A stretch of DNA of 64,000 nucleotides from Vitis vinifera (Eukaryota > Streptophyta > Magnoliopsida > Vitales > Vitaceae), in contig NC_081812.1 of NCBI RefSeq assembly GCF_030704535.1, positions 23,535,501-23,599,500 of the forward strand, read 5' to 3'. The notes beneath the pieces are model-generated. The model was not told the origin of the DNA. It was given only the letters and a program-made list of their open reading frames with translations, and made no database searches. Below are positions 25,201 through 55,600 of this stretch, piece by piece (position 1 is the first letter of the stretch; the number at the start of each line of letters is the position of its first letter). The position numbers and the translations under genes were made by a program.

Positions 25201-28200
25201 ATAAACTATGACAAGCGTCCATATCCATTACGTCACATATGATCTTATCTTTGTAATACTTCCCGATCGACAAAGGAACCTTGCAAACTTTTACACTTGA
25301 ACTTCCAAGCCCTTCTTAATCCATTCAATCTTTTATGGAGAAGGATGTTTCTCAGTCTTCAAATTTAGTACTTTCACCAAAGCCTTAGAAACAACATTCT
25401 CGCTACTGCCACTGTTAATGATCATGTTGCACACTTTATTACGAATGGTGCATCGAGTTCAAAATATTTTATGTTGTTGAGAGTTGTCTTGCTTCTTCGA
25501 AGCAAGCAAAAGTCATTGGAAAATGCATGCTACTTCTTCTCCCACAACTCCTTCTACAAACTCAGCACCTTCATAGATATCTTTTTCAAGAACCTATTCC
25601 TCTTTACTGCCTCCTTCTTCTACAAAGTTAATAGATCGTCTGTTCGGGCAATTATTTGAAAGATGGTCTGACTGGTTGCACCAAAAACATTTCCCAAGGT
25701 TTGGACGCACATAAGGGTCGTTATTGAGTTTTTGTTGTGGCTGGTTTCGGCCTTGAGTATTAGATCAAACAAGGGTTAAAGTTCCACTTTGATTTTGTGC
25801 TGAATTTTGAGTTGAAGGGGCATCTTTATTGCTATTATTGTTGCTGCCTGGAGTAGTTGACCCCCTTGGAGCAGAAGAAGCTTCTTGGGTTGGTCGTCGA
25901 AAGTTACTCTGAGTGTGCACCGTGGACCTATTGATTTGATTTTCTACTTTCATTGCCAAATTAACTGCATCTGTTATGGTCCAAACGCCTTGAAGAGCCA
26001 GCCGATCTTGAATAACTAGCTTTAGGCCTCCTGTATAATGAGCAATTAATTGATCCTCCGTTTCGGAAAAATTAACTCCAGCATTTAATCAATGAAATTC
26101 CTCCGTGTATTCGTTCACAGTGCGGTTGGCTTGCCAACAATTTTGATATTGTTGGTATAAAAATTGTTCATAATCCAAAGGGAGAAATCGCCTTTGTAAC
26201 AACCATTTCATCTTGGCCCAAGTACGAACACGTTGTTTTCCTTATTGTTGAAGATACTTGGAAACTAGGAAAACTAGAAAATCAATCTTAAACAAAATAG
26301 TCAAGCAAATAAACTTAAAATAGGAACTAATGATGAACTTAAAATAGAAACTAAAGGAAACTAATGATGATCGTGTGCTGCATCACCCCTCGCTTCCTTA
26401 AGCCATGCCCTTAGAGCAATCAATCAATCAATTGGGCCTCTATGCCTTAATAAGCCTTTTTTGTATACTTCGTGTGTACTTGGCTACGCTTTTTGCTAGC
26501 TCTTTTTAATATATTCTCCTATTTACCTATAAAAAAAAAAACAGTGCAACTAGCACCATAGCTGTCATGTAACTACAGCTATCACGATGGCTATCCCACA
26601 ACATCCATTGCCATACCACACCTTCACCATTGTTATCCTACCACTATACTATATGGCTATCAATCTGCACCATTATTTTATGACCGGTTGCAAGGTTAGT
26701 TTGCATGCAGGTGATGTGCCTGTTCACTAATGTTTAAATGCTCTAAAAACCTTTTTTCTCCCAATAATCAAATTATGAATATAAATATAAAATGTGCCTA
26801 AAAAAGGGGTGTGCCCTGCAATTCAGGAATTAAATGTTTGCTATAATCTTACAAGGATATTATTTTAATTAAATTTGTATCATGTGTATTTGTTAATGGG
26901 CAATTTGCTCCATGGTTTGCCTTTTCTCTATTTCATGATAGTTTTTGTTGGTACTTTCGATTTTCCTTTTTTTTTCTTTTCAATCAGAAAATAAGAAGTC
27001 ATTGAATTGAATAGCACAAGAGTATACAAAAGAAGTATGAGTTACTCTTTGTCAAAAAACAAAATCTGACTAAAAAGAAAGAAGATCGTGTCAATGAAGA
27101 AAATTATCTATTAAATATGTTTCTTTTAATTAAATTCATATTGAAGTCTGAAGTTATTTCTTTCCTTTAAGGATCACCTGTAGATCAAAACTGTTAAACT
27201 TTGCCAACAATTTGATTATCAAATCTTATGCTGCCACATACTAATGCAATTCTTGGTGCACTAGAATTTATTGAAAACATCATTTGTCAATTATCCTGAT
27301 AACTCTCCATTTCATTAATGAACAGGTACTTTACTGGCTCTCTGGCCTTTCCTGTACAGATGAAAATTTTATAATCAAGTCTGGAGCTCAACGTGTTGCT
27401 TCAAGTGAAGGAATTGCTCTAGTTGCCCCTGATACATCACCAAGTAAGCAACACTTCTAGAATTAATGTTCAACATGCTTAAGTAAACATCAATTTTCTA
27501 CCACAAATTTTTAAAATTTTTTTTGGCTTGTTGCTCATTTTGCCTGATGCTGTATGGAGGTTAGGTGAACTAAGTGATCATCAAAGGACTAGGTCAGGCT
27601 AAATATCAAGTTTGTATCACTAGATTTTACTATTTTTGGCCTATTTTTGCTCAGTCTTTGTTTTGCTATGTTGTGCATGGTTAGGTTAAATAAGCGATCA
27701 CCAAAAGGACTAGATAAAGGCTAAATAAATGCATCCATGTGTTGAACCCTTTCTGAGGTGTGGATATATTGGACTCTTGACATATTAAAAAATAATGCGA
27801 TTTTTTATTTGCTGTGGTGACCTGGTGATTATTTTTTAACTGCATTCAACACAATGAGTTTCCTTTATCTGTTTCTGACTGTGACAACAGGGTTACCTTT
27901 TTTAAGGAATAGTGAAATTGCATACTGGTGTCCATGTTATCATCTAGGTGTATTCTTTTATTTTATATCAAATAAAATCTTCATGGCTCAGATCTTTCTA
28001 ATTCCTTTCCTCAGCTAAGGCATCTTTTGGAAGAAGCTTATACTCTTGTTAGCCCATTGTGTATAGCAATAACATGATATTTTCTTGAAAGCATTTAAGT
28101 TTATATTCTTGTATAGTAATTGTCCAACCATGTGGTTGAAGCCGAGAATGCATTGATTGGGTTTATACAAAAATTTGTGGGCTTGTTTAATGTAACCTGT

Positions 28201-31200
28201 TTCATAAACACAAAGTATATTTATAATTAAAATATCAAAGAGAAGCAGCAAAAAGAGCTACAAGGATACACCAGAGTATACAGAGGGTAAACAGCAAAAA
28301 AAAAGGGGAAAGAAAAGCATAGAACCAACCCACTCAAACCTATCCCATCAACAAATCCAGCATCGACAGATATAACATCAGTTCCCTAAAGACACTCCTC
28401 TTCTCTACAGTTGATCTGAAGTCAAAATTCTTCCCCATGTTGCTTCCCAAGCAACAAATCTCTTGTCAGAATCAATGAGTAGCAAATAACTCTACTTGGG
28501 AAAGGCTCTGAACCATATAGAGCCAAATAACTCCAGCTGATCAACATAACCTAACCACAAGGTGAAAGCTTTTTCACTTGAAGTGAATTTTTGTCATTCT
28601 AAGTTTAGTGCAGATTAAGAACTAAGAATATATTGGCTCTATGGTCCTATGGTGTCAATAGGTGTTGTTATAAATTTAAAATGGATCCCTCAGAATGATT
28701 ATCACTTCGTCAAATTTTTCATTTTTATTTTTCTCTTTCAATTCTTTTCAACGAGCATGCCAAAACACATGCAAGAATGAATGCATCAACACTCTTCCAA
28801 CAAATTAATCAATGCAATGCACATGCAAATATAACGACACTCCCCAATCAAGATTTACATCAACTTCCAACTGCTCTAATCACAAATCCAAGTATCTTTT
28901 GCTTTCAAAACCAAGCTTGAAATTATATCAAACCATTTCAAAGATTAAATAGTCAAATTTTAATTCAAATTCTCAACTAATCTACTTATAAACACAAGGA
29001 AATTATCTAAAGAAGAGATAGAGAATAAGGCAAATCTCCAAAGAGATGAGAAACTACAGGCCTATGAGTGATCAAAAGCATCCATTATGAAGAAAAATAA
29101 CTAGGTATAAGGATTTACCTAGCTCAAGTCTACTAATCCTCTCCCAGATTGCCTGACCAACACCCTCCAACTTCAACTATCCATCTTCTTCTTTCAGAGC
29201 ATACTTGGAATTAACACCAAGTTCAATATCAGGCTCTTCTTGAAGCTCAATGAAGAAGACAAGGATTTTAACCCAAAGCAATGAGAACAAGAGAGATTAA
29301 TGGAAGAAACCTAATGAATCAACCCATTTGTAAGGGAAAATCCAATAAAAAACTGTTTTGAAATTCAAAATGGGAAGGAATTTCTTGAGAACCAAACACA
29401 CCCAATTTGGATTGAAGGAGGAGCTCAAAAGAGTGTGCCTTGTGAGTGAGGCGGCTGCCTGGCATTCTCCAACCCTAAAATAGCAATTTTGGGTTTAATG
29501 GGCAGGAGAATTTTCAATCTGATGGCTGAAAATTTTTCATAGCTGAGGGTGGATCAATCCTACTTGTGGCTGGATCATTGGCTCCCAAAGACAGCTACCC
29601 AATGGCTCCCAAGGCTTCTTTTAAAAAAATTAACAAAGATAACCATTAATTTGATTTTGTCCATCCACTACCTTAACCATACACATTAACCTCTGGCTCT
29701 AAACGCTTTCAACCGCCGCCCGCCCCCCCCCCCCCCTCCCCCGATCTTCACTGGGCAAGTAGTCCAAGGGAGACTTTAGAAGACTTGAGTTGGGAGACGC
29801 TTGGGAATTTTTGTCTAGAATTGTCAACCTTGCTAAAACACTCACGGGCTCATTTGTTATAAAATGTTTCTGATGTGACTGACACTGGGGGGGAAATGAC
29901 TCTCTGACATTCTCAATTTGAATTTACTTCACTGCATGATGTTTTGTAATGATTTATAATATGTATTTTCTGCCCTTTCTTCTCAAAAGTCTAAATTGAC
30001 TGATCTTGTTAATATAACTGGGTGGGGGTTCTATAAATTTCCTCCCCTCCTCTTCATTGTGGGGAGAAGGGAAAAAGAAAAAGAAAAAGAAGGCAAACAA
30101 GAAAAAGAACTAAAGAAAGAAGGAAAGAAAAATGAAATCCCTATAATGGCCTTTATCTTGACAACCCAACTTTACATAAAGGAAAGTGTGATCCATGTAA
30201 GACTCAGCTAAAAAGACTGATTCCTTGGTTGCTGATCTAGGCACTCTGCTATACCCCACCCAGTTCCTCCAGTTAGGTTCACAATCTCCCTTGAAATATG
30301 TGTTGGAAAGCATGTTGATAAGGAACCAGCTTGAAATAGATGTAATAGTTGCATTTTTACTCCATTCTAATCAGTTCAGAATATTAATATTTGAAAGGTT
30401 ACTGAACTGTATTTCTTGCCTTTTGCTTTTAGTTGTTCAGAATATTAATATGTTTTGGATTTATTACAAGGAAGTATATTCGTCGAGTTAAAACATTTTG
30501 GAACCTTGGGGAACTTGGTTTTTCCAATACACACAACTGGATAGGAATGAGCATGTCCATTTTGGGTTGCCAATTAAATTTTCTCCTTCTTTTCTTATTC
30601 TTGTTGGTTTTTCTGTTTCACATTAAGATATTGTATGCAATTTTATTTTCTATTTCAAACTGCTTTTATGTTAGCAGCAATGGTTCTAGAAGCTGCTGTA
30701 ATGAGTCTCTCTCACATGTAATCTTTTGTCATAGGGGGCCTGAATGTGGAAGGAGAGGCTGACAGCTGGGATTTTGGTGTAGGTAAATACATGGAATCTA
30801 ACTACTGAACAGAAAATACTCTTATTCTGTCACAGCCTTGGATTTGGTCTCAGTATAAATACTCTTACTCTGTGCCTCAACCAGCTAAACAATCATAACT
30901 TATATAATTGAAGAAAATAAAATATATAAGTTACGATTATATAATTGAAAGGAGAGTAGTATATAATTGAAAGTACCCTATAGGAATCGCTCCTAGAATC
31001 CTTTAGGCTTCACACCCAAGTACTCTTTGCTTCACACAAAGAAAATAGTGGCTGATGGAAACTCATTCATCTCTTCATTGATTCCTCTCAAAAGACTAAT
31101 CAACTACTATATAAGACTTTCTAGGGACTTATAACTCCTTGGAACTAGACACATAGTAATAATGCAGCTTGAAAATAACGAACTTGGATCGACTACTAAC

Positions 31201-32855
31201 CACACTAAAGACTATTGGAAAATGACAATAATAATGACTGAAAATGGTAACTTATAACCATTGAGCAGGCCCATAACTTGAATTCTGGAAATTATTACTA
31301 GGCTGAGCCCATATTGACTTATATAAGATCCTGACTAAGCCCATTATCATCCAGAGAGTGCCAAATTAAAGTTTGGGCCTTGGAGCCCACTCCTTTGCGT
31401 CTTTGATAAACTTCTAAAGGTGACTGCCACTTGTCTCCATCAAATCCAGAGGGAGACAATTTGCCTGAGCACAGTCCACGAGATCAAATTTTAACACAAA
31501 AATAGAGAAAAGTACTTTCCTATCAGCACCTATGAAGTAGCAGTGCACACAAGCTTTGGTTGGAAGTGAACTTGTTTAAGGTATGGCTTTTAAAATGCAC
31601 TCAGTTTTACGTTTTTTTCAACCAGGTGCTGGATTTTATCTTAATGCCACACAAGAGAAGTGGAAGAATTGGCAGATGTATGACTATGTTGTCAAGGAAT
31701 TGCCCAAAGTTCTGAGTGAAAATTTTGCTCAGCTTGATACATCAAGAGCATCTATATCTGGTCATTCTATGGGCGGGCATGGAGCTCTGACAATCTACCT
31801 GAAAAATCTGGACAAGTATAAGGTGCCTAAGCATCATATTTCCTCTCTGCATTTCAAAGTTCTAAATTTTGATAAAATTGTAGAAGGCCTGAAACTTAAT
31901 CAACTTCTGAACTTTTAATATTTCAAAGTTTTCTCTATAGAAAGATTTCCAGTGTTTCCATTTAATATCTTTAGAAAGTTGCAACATTTCTACTACTTAT
32001 TTCCATTGTCTCTTAATTGAAAACAAATATTTTAAAGGAAATCTAAAACTTTGATGCATTTTGTTGTATGATTTTTATTTTTTATTACCGTGATTGTACT
32101 TGTAGTCATCCATTTATCTTATATTTATGTCCTCCTCGCACACGGGCCATTTTTCAGTCAGTGTCAGCATTTGCACCAATTGTGAATCCTATGAACTGTC
32201 CCTGGGGCCAGAAAGCTTTCACAAACTATCTAGGAGGCAATAAGGCAGATTGGGAGGTAACATCTCAAATGGCTTAAAAAAAACATAATTTTATTTATTA
32301 CATCTTCAAAGTTAAATATGAGAAATGAATCTTTAACTTGCAGGAATATGATGCAACTTGCCTGATTTCAAAGTTCAATGATGTATCTGCTACCATTCTA
32401 ATTGATCAAGTAAGCTCAATCTCCCATTTTAAGGTGATTTATCAAGCATAGAATGAATCTTTGTTGAAACTTGTGCTGATAAAATGCCCTTTCCCTTCTT
32501 TTGTTTGGTTGATACCTGGTTTAGGGCTTTAGCTTCAAGTTATTTGTACATCTCCATGTATGTTGTGGTACTTAGCTGTATGCATGTTATCCAGTTAACC
32601 TTAGTACTGTGCAGTTTACACAGCCGGCTTGTTTACTGTTGTTTGTTTGTGTAGGGGGAGGATGATAAATTCTTGCACGATCAACTGCTACCCCACAAGT
32701 TTGAGGAGGCATGCAAGAATGCTAAGGTTCCACTTCTCCTGAGGTTGCAGCCTGGTTATGATCATTCCTACTATTTCATTGCCACCTTCATTGACCATCA
32801 CATTCAACACCATGCTCAAGCTCTTAATATGTGCTTCAAGCCTCTTCATCCCTAA
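22201..32855 (+). CDS. SFGH: S-formylglutathione hydrolase (EC 3.1.2.12)
   Basis: Seven exons: 22201-22347, 27326-27443, 30735-30782, 31626-31822, 32158-32256, 32344-32409, 32655-32855; phases agree and the product is 291 aa. The protein begins [20 protein letters not shown] and ends with a short tail after HHAQALNM. The esterase D/SFGH alpha/beta-hydrolase fold shows the nucleophile elbow SGHSMGGHG with Ser152, the acid in DQGEDDKF (Asp229) and the base in GYDHSYYF (His262). The enzyme hydrolyses S-formylglutathione to formate and glutathione, the last step of glutathione-dependent formaldehyde detoxification after formaldehyde dehydrogenase (GSNOR/ADH3). It is cytosolic; no targeting signal is seen. 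Introns 1 (4978 bp) and 2 (3291 bp) are enlarged by transposon and organelle DNA. It converges on INO80, with stop codons 1.1 kb apart. Confidence 0.95.
23593..23813 (+). pseudogene. Nuclear plastid DNA: fragment of chloroplast 23S rRNA gene (3' domain)
   Basis: The stretch contains the universal large-subunit rRNA sarcin-ricin loop (CTAGTACGAGAGGA at about 23734-23747), and upstream GAGCTGGGTTCAGAACG and GTGAGACAGTTC, followed by ATGCCCACGGTAAATGCTGG. This order and wording are those of plastid 23S rRNA as I remember it, with many C-to-T and G-to-A changes. It is about 220 bp, has no rRNA context, and sits in an SFGH intron, so it is a NUPT relic rather than a working gene. Confidence 0.85.
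23814..26385 (-). mobile_element. Ty3/Gypsy retrotransposon with large internal deletions
   Basis: A probable LTR occupies 23814-24143 (TGTTGACCGAC to GCTGCATCA in plus orientation). A second, shortened copy of its last ~125 bases lies at about 26262-26385. The minus-strand interior shows gag remains with a CCHC knuckle ([15 protein letters not shown] near 25650-25700), the RT N-terminal part (24696-25040, [10 protein letters not shown]) and the RT core (24340-24682, [12 protein letters not shown] and [18 protein letters not shown]). Right after RT the frame continues as [16 protein letters not shown], the C-terminal tail usually found after integrase, so RNase H and integrase have been deleted. 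The element is interrupted by stops and is inactive. Confidence 0.8.
28215..28570 (-). mobile_element. Probable L1 3' end remnant in SFGH intron 2
   Basis: The pattern around 28230-28320 (AAAATATCAAAGAG, then ACAAGGATACACCAGAGTATACAGAG) resembles the reverse complement of the L1 tails elsewhere in the window, where a GTATAC-rich stretch precedes the terminal A tract. No coding part was recognised and the ends are not fixed. Confidence 0.4.
29715..29742. repeat. Poly-C tract
   Basis: A run of cytosines with few interruptions lies within intron 2 of SFGH. It is simple sequence and prone to length errors. Confidence 0.8.
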
Positions 32856-33956
32856 TTCCCTTTGTCTAATGTTTCTGTGGGATTTGGCTTTTATCCTTTA
32901 AGTTGCTTTTCAGCATATTAGGTTCAGTGCTACTTGAAACATGAATACAGTTTGCCAGCACGAGGAGGACTAAATCCCTCGAAACTTTCATCCATCTTAA
33001 CTTTAAAATTGCTATATAAATTATAGTAATGAATAGCTTTTGTAATGGTAAAAATGCGTGACTAACTACAAGGTTAAATTTATATTGTTGTGAATTAAGG
33101 AGGCTTTTAGGGGGTGGTTTCTTGTTTCTTCTTATACAAAGAAACAAACAGGCCTTGCACAAAAAAAATACAAAATAGAAGTCCATTACTTGTATGAGCC
33201 TTGCACTGCTTTTATACACGATGAATTATCGTCCAATATTTTCCAGGATACCATCTGTAAAACTGACGGAACCTACAAACTAAAATAAGATTGAATGAAA
33301 GGAGAAAGTGAATAAAAAGGTCCAAATTTAAACGTGTAATGAAATTTTGGACATAAAATGAAAATATACATGAACCCCCGTGCCCATCCTCAAATACAAC
33401 CCACACATTAACTATTCTGCGTCACTCAGTTAGACGTTTATAATTAGCCATCCCTTCAAATCTTTTATCAATGGCTTATGCGTACAAGGAGAATAGATCA
33501 TACCAAGGCTCTAAAAGATCAAGTATTATTAGAACAAAAGAAAAAAAAAAGTCGCGAAAGGCTCGAAAAGATCCATAATGGAGATTTTCCCATTCAGCAA
33601 AACCTCCAAACCTACAACAAATTGAGTCAGCGATTCGTACTCTTTACATGATTCGGCTATATATATACGTGTGCTGATGAAGGGGAAGAGAGAGGAGATG
33701 AGGGGCCGCGGGCGGTAACCCAGCACCACCCCAACTGTACACTTTTTGGACCATTGGGCCCCAGAACCGCAAAATATCACCTGTACACCATACATCATAC
33801 AGCTCTGGTTGCCTTCCCCCGTTCTGATGGAGTCAGTCAAAGATGACACCAGCAAAAATGATTGCGAGGTTTCTTATCTTCAGACAAAGTGAGCTTGTCT
33901 CTGTCTTCTCCCCATTTTTGTACTTCAAATTAAACTTCTCTTTTTAGCATGTACTG
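32856..33956. other. Convergent 3' ends of SFGH and INO80
   Basis: This 1.1-kb space between the SFGH stop (plus strand) and the INO80 stop (minus strand) should hold both 3'UTRs. I saw no other gene or transposon. A GC-richer patch near 33690-33730 has no recognised meaning. Confidence 0.5.
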
Positions 33957-50648
<16,692 letters not shown>

Positions 50649-52663
50649 GAATTGCGTTGTGAAGGTAATGTGAAAAGAAACACAAGAAGTGAAACCCTAG
50701 GTTTGTGAAGAGCATGGAGAGCCGAGAATTTAGAAGAAAGAACGAGACAAAGAAGTGAAAACCCTAGGGCTGGAGTGGAGCGAAAGTAGAAATGTAGAAT
50801 AGAGGTGGGACTGGTGCGCATGATAAGAAGGGGATGGGCCTTGATAGACAGAGAAAGAGGAGAATCGTAATCAGAGAGTGAAGGGAAAGCATAGTTTTGC
50901 TAGCGTGCGCCGGTAGTGTGCCATACCCTAACGTGCATTCTAAAAATTTGCCTTATAATTTTAAAAATCATTTTTCATTGGTCGTTGTGGGTCAACCGGT
51001 CAAGTAAAAATAACAGCAACTATGTTTTAACTTGGAAGATGATGCTTAATATACGAATACTTGTAGGTCATTATACCAAAAATAACCTCCATCATTCATC
51101 AAGCGTTAGATGCTCTTACTAATTAATTATACTTTTTAAAAAAAAAAATCATTCTAAGTCTTTGATTGTCTTCTAATAGATAATTAAGTTAGTTAATCAG
51201 GTTTTTTTATATTCCTTTTCTAATGTAAAAAATCATTAATAGAATTGCTGTATTGGATCTTTCAAAAAACGAGGAAGATATTATAATAAAATCAACAAGA
51301 TATAAAATCGTAAATTGTATTTTTTTTTATATAAGAAAACATATCATTTTAATATATTTACAAACATACGGATATTAACATCTTTCTAGTTTTTTGTTTT
51401 TGTTTTTGGTTAAAAATTAATAAAATGATTATTGATAATATTTAATTTTAAATGAAAAATGAATAAAATTAACTTTTTTTTAACATGTAATTAAGACAAG
51501 TTTTTAATTACATGCATATATTTAACAATCAAATACAAAAATAATATTCTAAATGTTTTGATTTAATATATAATTAATTAGATTTGTTTTTTTTTTTTTC
51601 TAAATTATTCTTAAAAATTAAGAGATTCATTAAAAAGATTAGATTATTATTTATACATAACTTAATTTATAATATACTTACACTAGTAACAAAATTTTAA
51701 AAAAAATATAATTGCATGCATACGATTCATAACTTGTAATATATCAAATTTTGATCTCTCATTTTTAAGTTCCGAATGTATTTTTAAAAATAGTTAAATA
51801 TATTAATAAATTTAAGACCACATTTGATTTGAAGTTCATTGTTATAGTTATAAAACAATTTTTAGTGATTGTGAACCAATTTTTATTTATAAATATGATT
51901 TTTATTTGTACAAATTTCCTTATTAATATGATTTGAAGTTAAACAGTTGGATAATTTTATTTTTATAGAAGTTTTTAAAAAGTTAACGAAATTTAGAAAA
52001 ACACAAAGATGATATTTAAAGATTTTTTGAATTTGTTTTAGATGATGGAGAGAGAGAGAGAAAAAAAATGATATTAATAAAAACACGTGTTTGGCTTGTA
52101 AAAATGAATTCAACATATTAAAAAAAAAAAGGTGGATCAGGAAGCATATCACAAATACAAATTAGATAAGCTTGCCAAAAGGTAAATACATAAAAATATG
52201 GGGGTGAAGATCATGTTTGTGGCAAATGCTATCATGATGCTTTTGAAAAGAAGTTAAAATCAGAAATCTAGCCAAAAAAGAATAAATGCCCCAAAAATCC
52301 ATTACAGAAGCCGATAACCACATCCTTAATTTCTTACTCAAAATTTTCAACCTCTTGTTGCTTAATTGATCCTTCCTTCTCCGCCTATCAGAACTCAACA
52401 CCACAAGTAGCACATTTCTGAATTAGTTTTCAAGTTTTGTAACTTTTAACCAACGCCATCAGGTGGATTCCATAGGTCAGAAAATAAGCACACATGCACA
52501 ATTAATTCACTGTTTAAAATTCCTATACTTTCTCGAGTGGAGGCACCTTTCCATGTTTTGACTTGATAACAAAGAAAAACAATTTAATATTTGGGGGGAG
52601 GAAAAAAATCAAGGCGGACCAGTTCCTGGAAGCCAATCAATGGACTGAGAATTTGTGAATTCC
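50649..52663. other. INO80 upstream region and JJJ1 3' flank
   Basis: Both neighbours are on the minus strand. The first ~300 bases (50649-50950) are GC-richer and should be the INO80 leader and promoter. About 50950-52150 is very AT-rich without recognised features. About 52160-52663 is probably the 3'UTR of JJJ1. No further gene was seen. Confidence 0.5.
50692..50700 (-). promoter_or_regulatory. telo-box-like element in the INO80 leader
   Basis: AAACCCTAG on the plus strand, 44 bases upstream of the INO80 ATG at 50648. A second identical copy lies at 50758-50766. Confidence 0.4.
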
Positions 52664-55600
52664 TCACCGAGCTCTCAGCATGGCGTGACCCGTGTCACCC
52701 AAATGCTGATGTAGTTTATTCCTGTCCATATAAATTCAAGGAACCAAAAATTGAAACAGCAAATCAGAATACCTCGTCAACAAATCTAATTAAAAGGATA
52801 ACGAGCAAGGCAGAAAAGACCACCATAAATTACCACCTTGACTCAAAGTCTTCTCCACATGTCTCACATGTGTTGCCCAGTGCCTTTCTTTGTGCAACCT
52901 GAATGACAAATACATTGCTTGAAATCAGAACAGGAGGGACGAGAGCGGACGACACAAGTTGTAAGTACTGAAATTTCATCAACCACTCAAGCTATGAATA
53001 CTAAACAGCAATAGATTTTGACAACATCAAACTCCTGAAATCGGATTACCAAGTTATCCCTATGGAAGTAAAGTGATGAATAATAGGCGTCTGAACCGCT
53101 CACATAGAATTCAGTCAGTCAAAAGGCAATTCTATATTTCTTATACAGTCTTTGGAATTAAGGATAAAAATCTTCCCACTTGGAGTTAGTTTTTTAATAA
53201 GCAAAGAAAGAATATATTTATACCGCCTAATAAAAAGTCACACAAAGGTATAAACGATGTATGCAAATCAGTTAAAAAGCCAAACAATGCCTAAAGGAAC
53301 ACAAAAAGTAACTCCCCCACCTCGCTTAGAGCTCAGTCAATCAGTGAAGTCTAAGGTAGACAAATAGCTATCACCTATAGACAATTCCAACCCACTCTCA
53401 AAAATGAACATGAAAGTTTACTTGATTGCTTAGTCCTCCTATTTCTTTCTTTCCAAATTGTCCAAAATAAACACCAGGGACAGCTCTCCAAGCTTTCTTC
53501 CTCTTCTTCCTAACAAAAGAATCATTCCAACTTAAAAGGGCCTCCCTCACAATAGAGTGCATCACCCATTTTATCCCAAATGGAGTATAAATACAATGCC
53601 ACAACATGACTGCTTTCAAATTGTGAAGGAGCATGTGATCAATTGTTTCTTCATCGCGTTTGCACAAACAGCATCTATTTGGAATTCTCCATCCCCTCCT
53701 TTTAAGCTAGTCTGATGTCAAAACCCTCCAACAAGGAGCTTCACATGCGAAGAAACTCACCCTCATGCATAGATTTAAAAGGTGTGCTTTAGGCAAAAAC
53801 CTAGGCGGAAGGTGGTGCAGCATGAAACTCTAGAGCCTTACTCTAGGCACAGCCCGTTGAAGAAGGCCCTACTCAGGCACAAAAGGCACATGCCTTCAAC
53901 GAGGCGCACAACTCTATAGAGGCACACTTATTCCTTTTTTTTTTTCCTCCCTCTTCTTCTTATTCTTCTTCTTCTTCTTCTCTTCGGCCTTACAATCCAC
54001 TTCCAACCCAAATTAAGGCATTTTTTTGTTTTTACTTTACCAACAAAATGCAGCATTTTGGACTGATTTGGTTTTAAAGAAAAAACAAGGGTAAAGAAAA
54101 GGGCAAAATGATGTCATATTGACCCATGTGCTTTCTTTAAATCCAAACCAGTCTAAAACGTTGTGTTTTGCTGACGAAAAAAAAAAAAATGCCCCCTTGG
54201 TATGAAGACTTTGTTTAATAGAAAAAAAAAATCAAAACACTCTCATCTACATTTTTTGTCAATTATAATATGCCTTGTCTATTAAGTTTTTTTTTCTTTT
54301 TTTACTTTCAAATTTCTCTTTTCTTGATTGTAGTTATTTTATTCTAGTATATGTAATTTGTTTGCAAGAATGGATATTAAAAGTGAAGTCCAAGTAGACT
54401 CTAGTGCAAGTGGAAGGAAAGATCCTAGACGAAAATATGCTTGTTTACCAAATAAAAAGGACTTGAACACTGTCATATGCATTTTCTATGACAAAGTAAC
54501 AAAAGGAGGCATATATAGACACAAACAACATCTTATTGGTTGACATAAAAATGTTCCAAAGTATACAAAATATCTAGAACATGTTAGAAAAGAAATGGAA
54601 GCTTATAAGAGTGCAAAAAAGAGAAAAAGAATAAATGAATATGGGGGACCAAAACGTAAATCAAGATCTGCTTAGCTTCGAGGATTGTGAAGAGACAATT
54701 AATAGTAGGATGGGTGTCGTTGATGTTTCTAGTGGAGGTAAACAATGGGGAAGTAGTAGTAGGACAATGCAATCTTTATTGCAAAGACCAAGACAAAAAG
54801 GTCTCAAGAATCATTTTTTTAAACTCCTAATACAGAGGTGGTTATTCAAAATTAGAAGAGTGAAAGGATGACCAAACTACTATCAATGATGCCTACAAAA
54901 AAAACAAGCAAGAGAAAGAACTTGTATACTTGTCACAAGGTGGATATATGAGACTACTATTCCATTTAATGCAATCACTCATCCAAGTTTCAACCAATGA
55001 TTAAGGCTATTGGCTAATATGGTGTGGGTATAAAGGGACCAAATCTTCATGAGGTAAGAATTATTAACCTCAAGAAAGAATTTTTCATAGGTAAGCAAAG
55101 ATATATAAAAGCACTTGCAAAAAGGCACAAAAAAGTACACAGCCCAAAAGCAAGCCAAATAAGGAAAAGAGGAGAAATACCCACCACCTAACAACAAGTT
55201 GCCCTAGCTGACAGAAAAACAGAACCGACAGGAAAACCCTACAACCAGAAGCATCCTCTTCCCTCAACCCCCAGCACCACTCCCATTTCCTCTAGTAGTG
55301 AACGGAGAGCTATTGTAGTTAACTAAACACTCTAGCTTTCAAATTTCCCTCTCAAAACAGGAAGAAGATCTTTTCTCACCCCCTGACATCCTCAACCATT
55401 GCCCTTTTCTTAACTCTATTTTTCTTATTAGAGCACAAATTTCCTTTTCAAAACCTGCTATTGGCATCCTTAAACAATTATTGAACTCAACAAAACCATT
55501 AGGAAGGCTCTTAATATTCTCCCCCTCCCAGGCCTTGAATTCCACATCCCTTGGAAGTCCCAACTCCTCGACCCTGGCAACCATCTCCATACCAGAGGGT

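Larger units (their letters stand above)
23289..26553 (+). mobile_element. 5'-truncated L1-type LINE tail split by later insertions, with target duplication
   Basis: Direct repeats ACAATGCAACTAG (23289-23301) and ACAGTGCAACTAG (26541-26553) flank the composite. The left LINE piece is 23302 to about 23592. The right piece, about 26386-26540, has the family's 3' signature: GTGTACTTGGCTACGC, then TTTTTAATATATT, then an A tail. Between them lie a chloroplast rRNA fragment and a deleted Gypsy element. Only the 3' non-coding end of the LINE remains. It lies in intron 1 of SFGH. Confidence 0.6.

Noticed and set aside
23809..26390. Intact Gypsy insertion with 5-bp target duplication
   Set aside because: The five bases on the two sides (ATAAT and CCCCT) do not match and one LTR is shortened, so the ends are not original.
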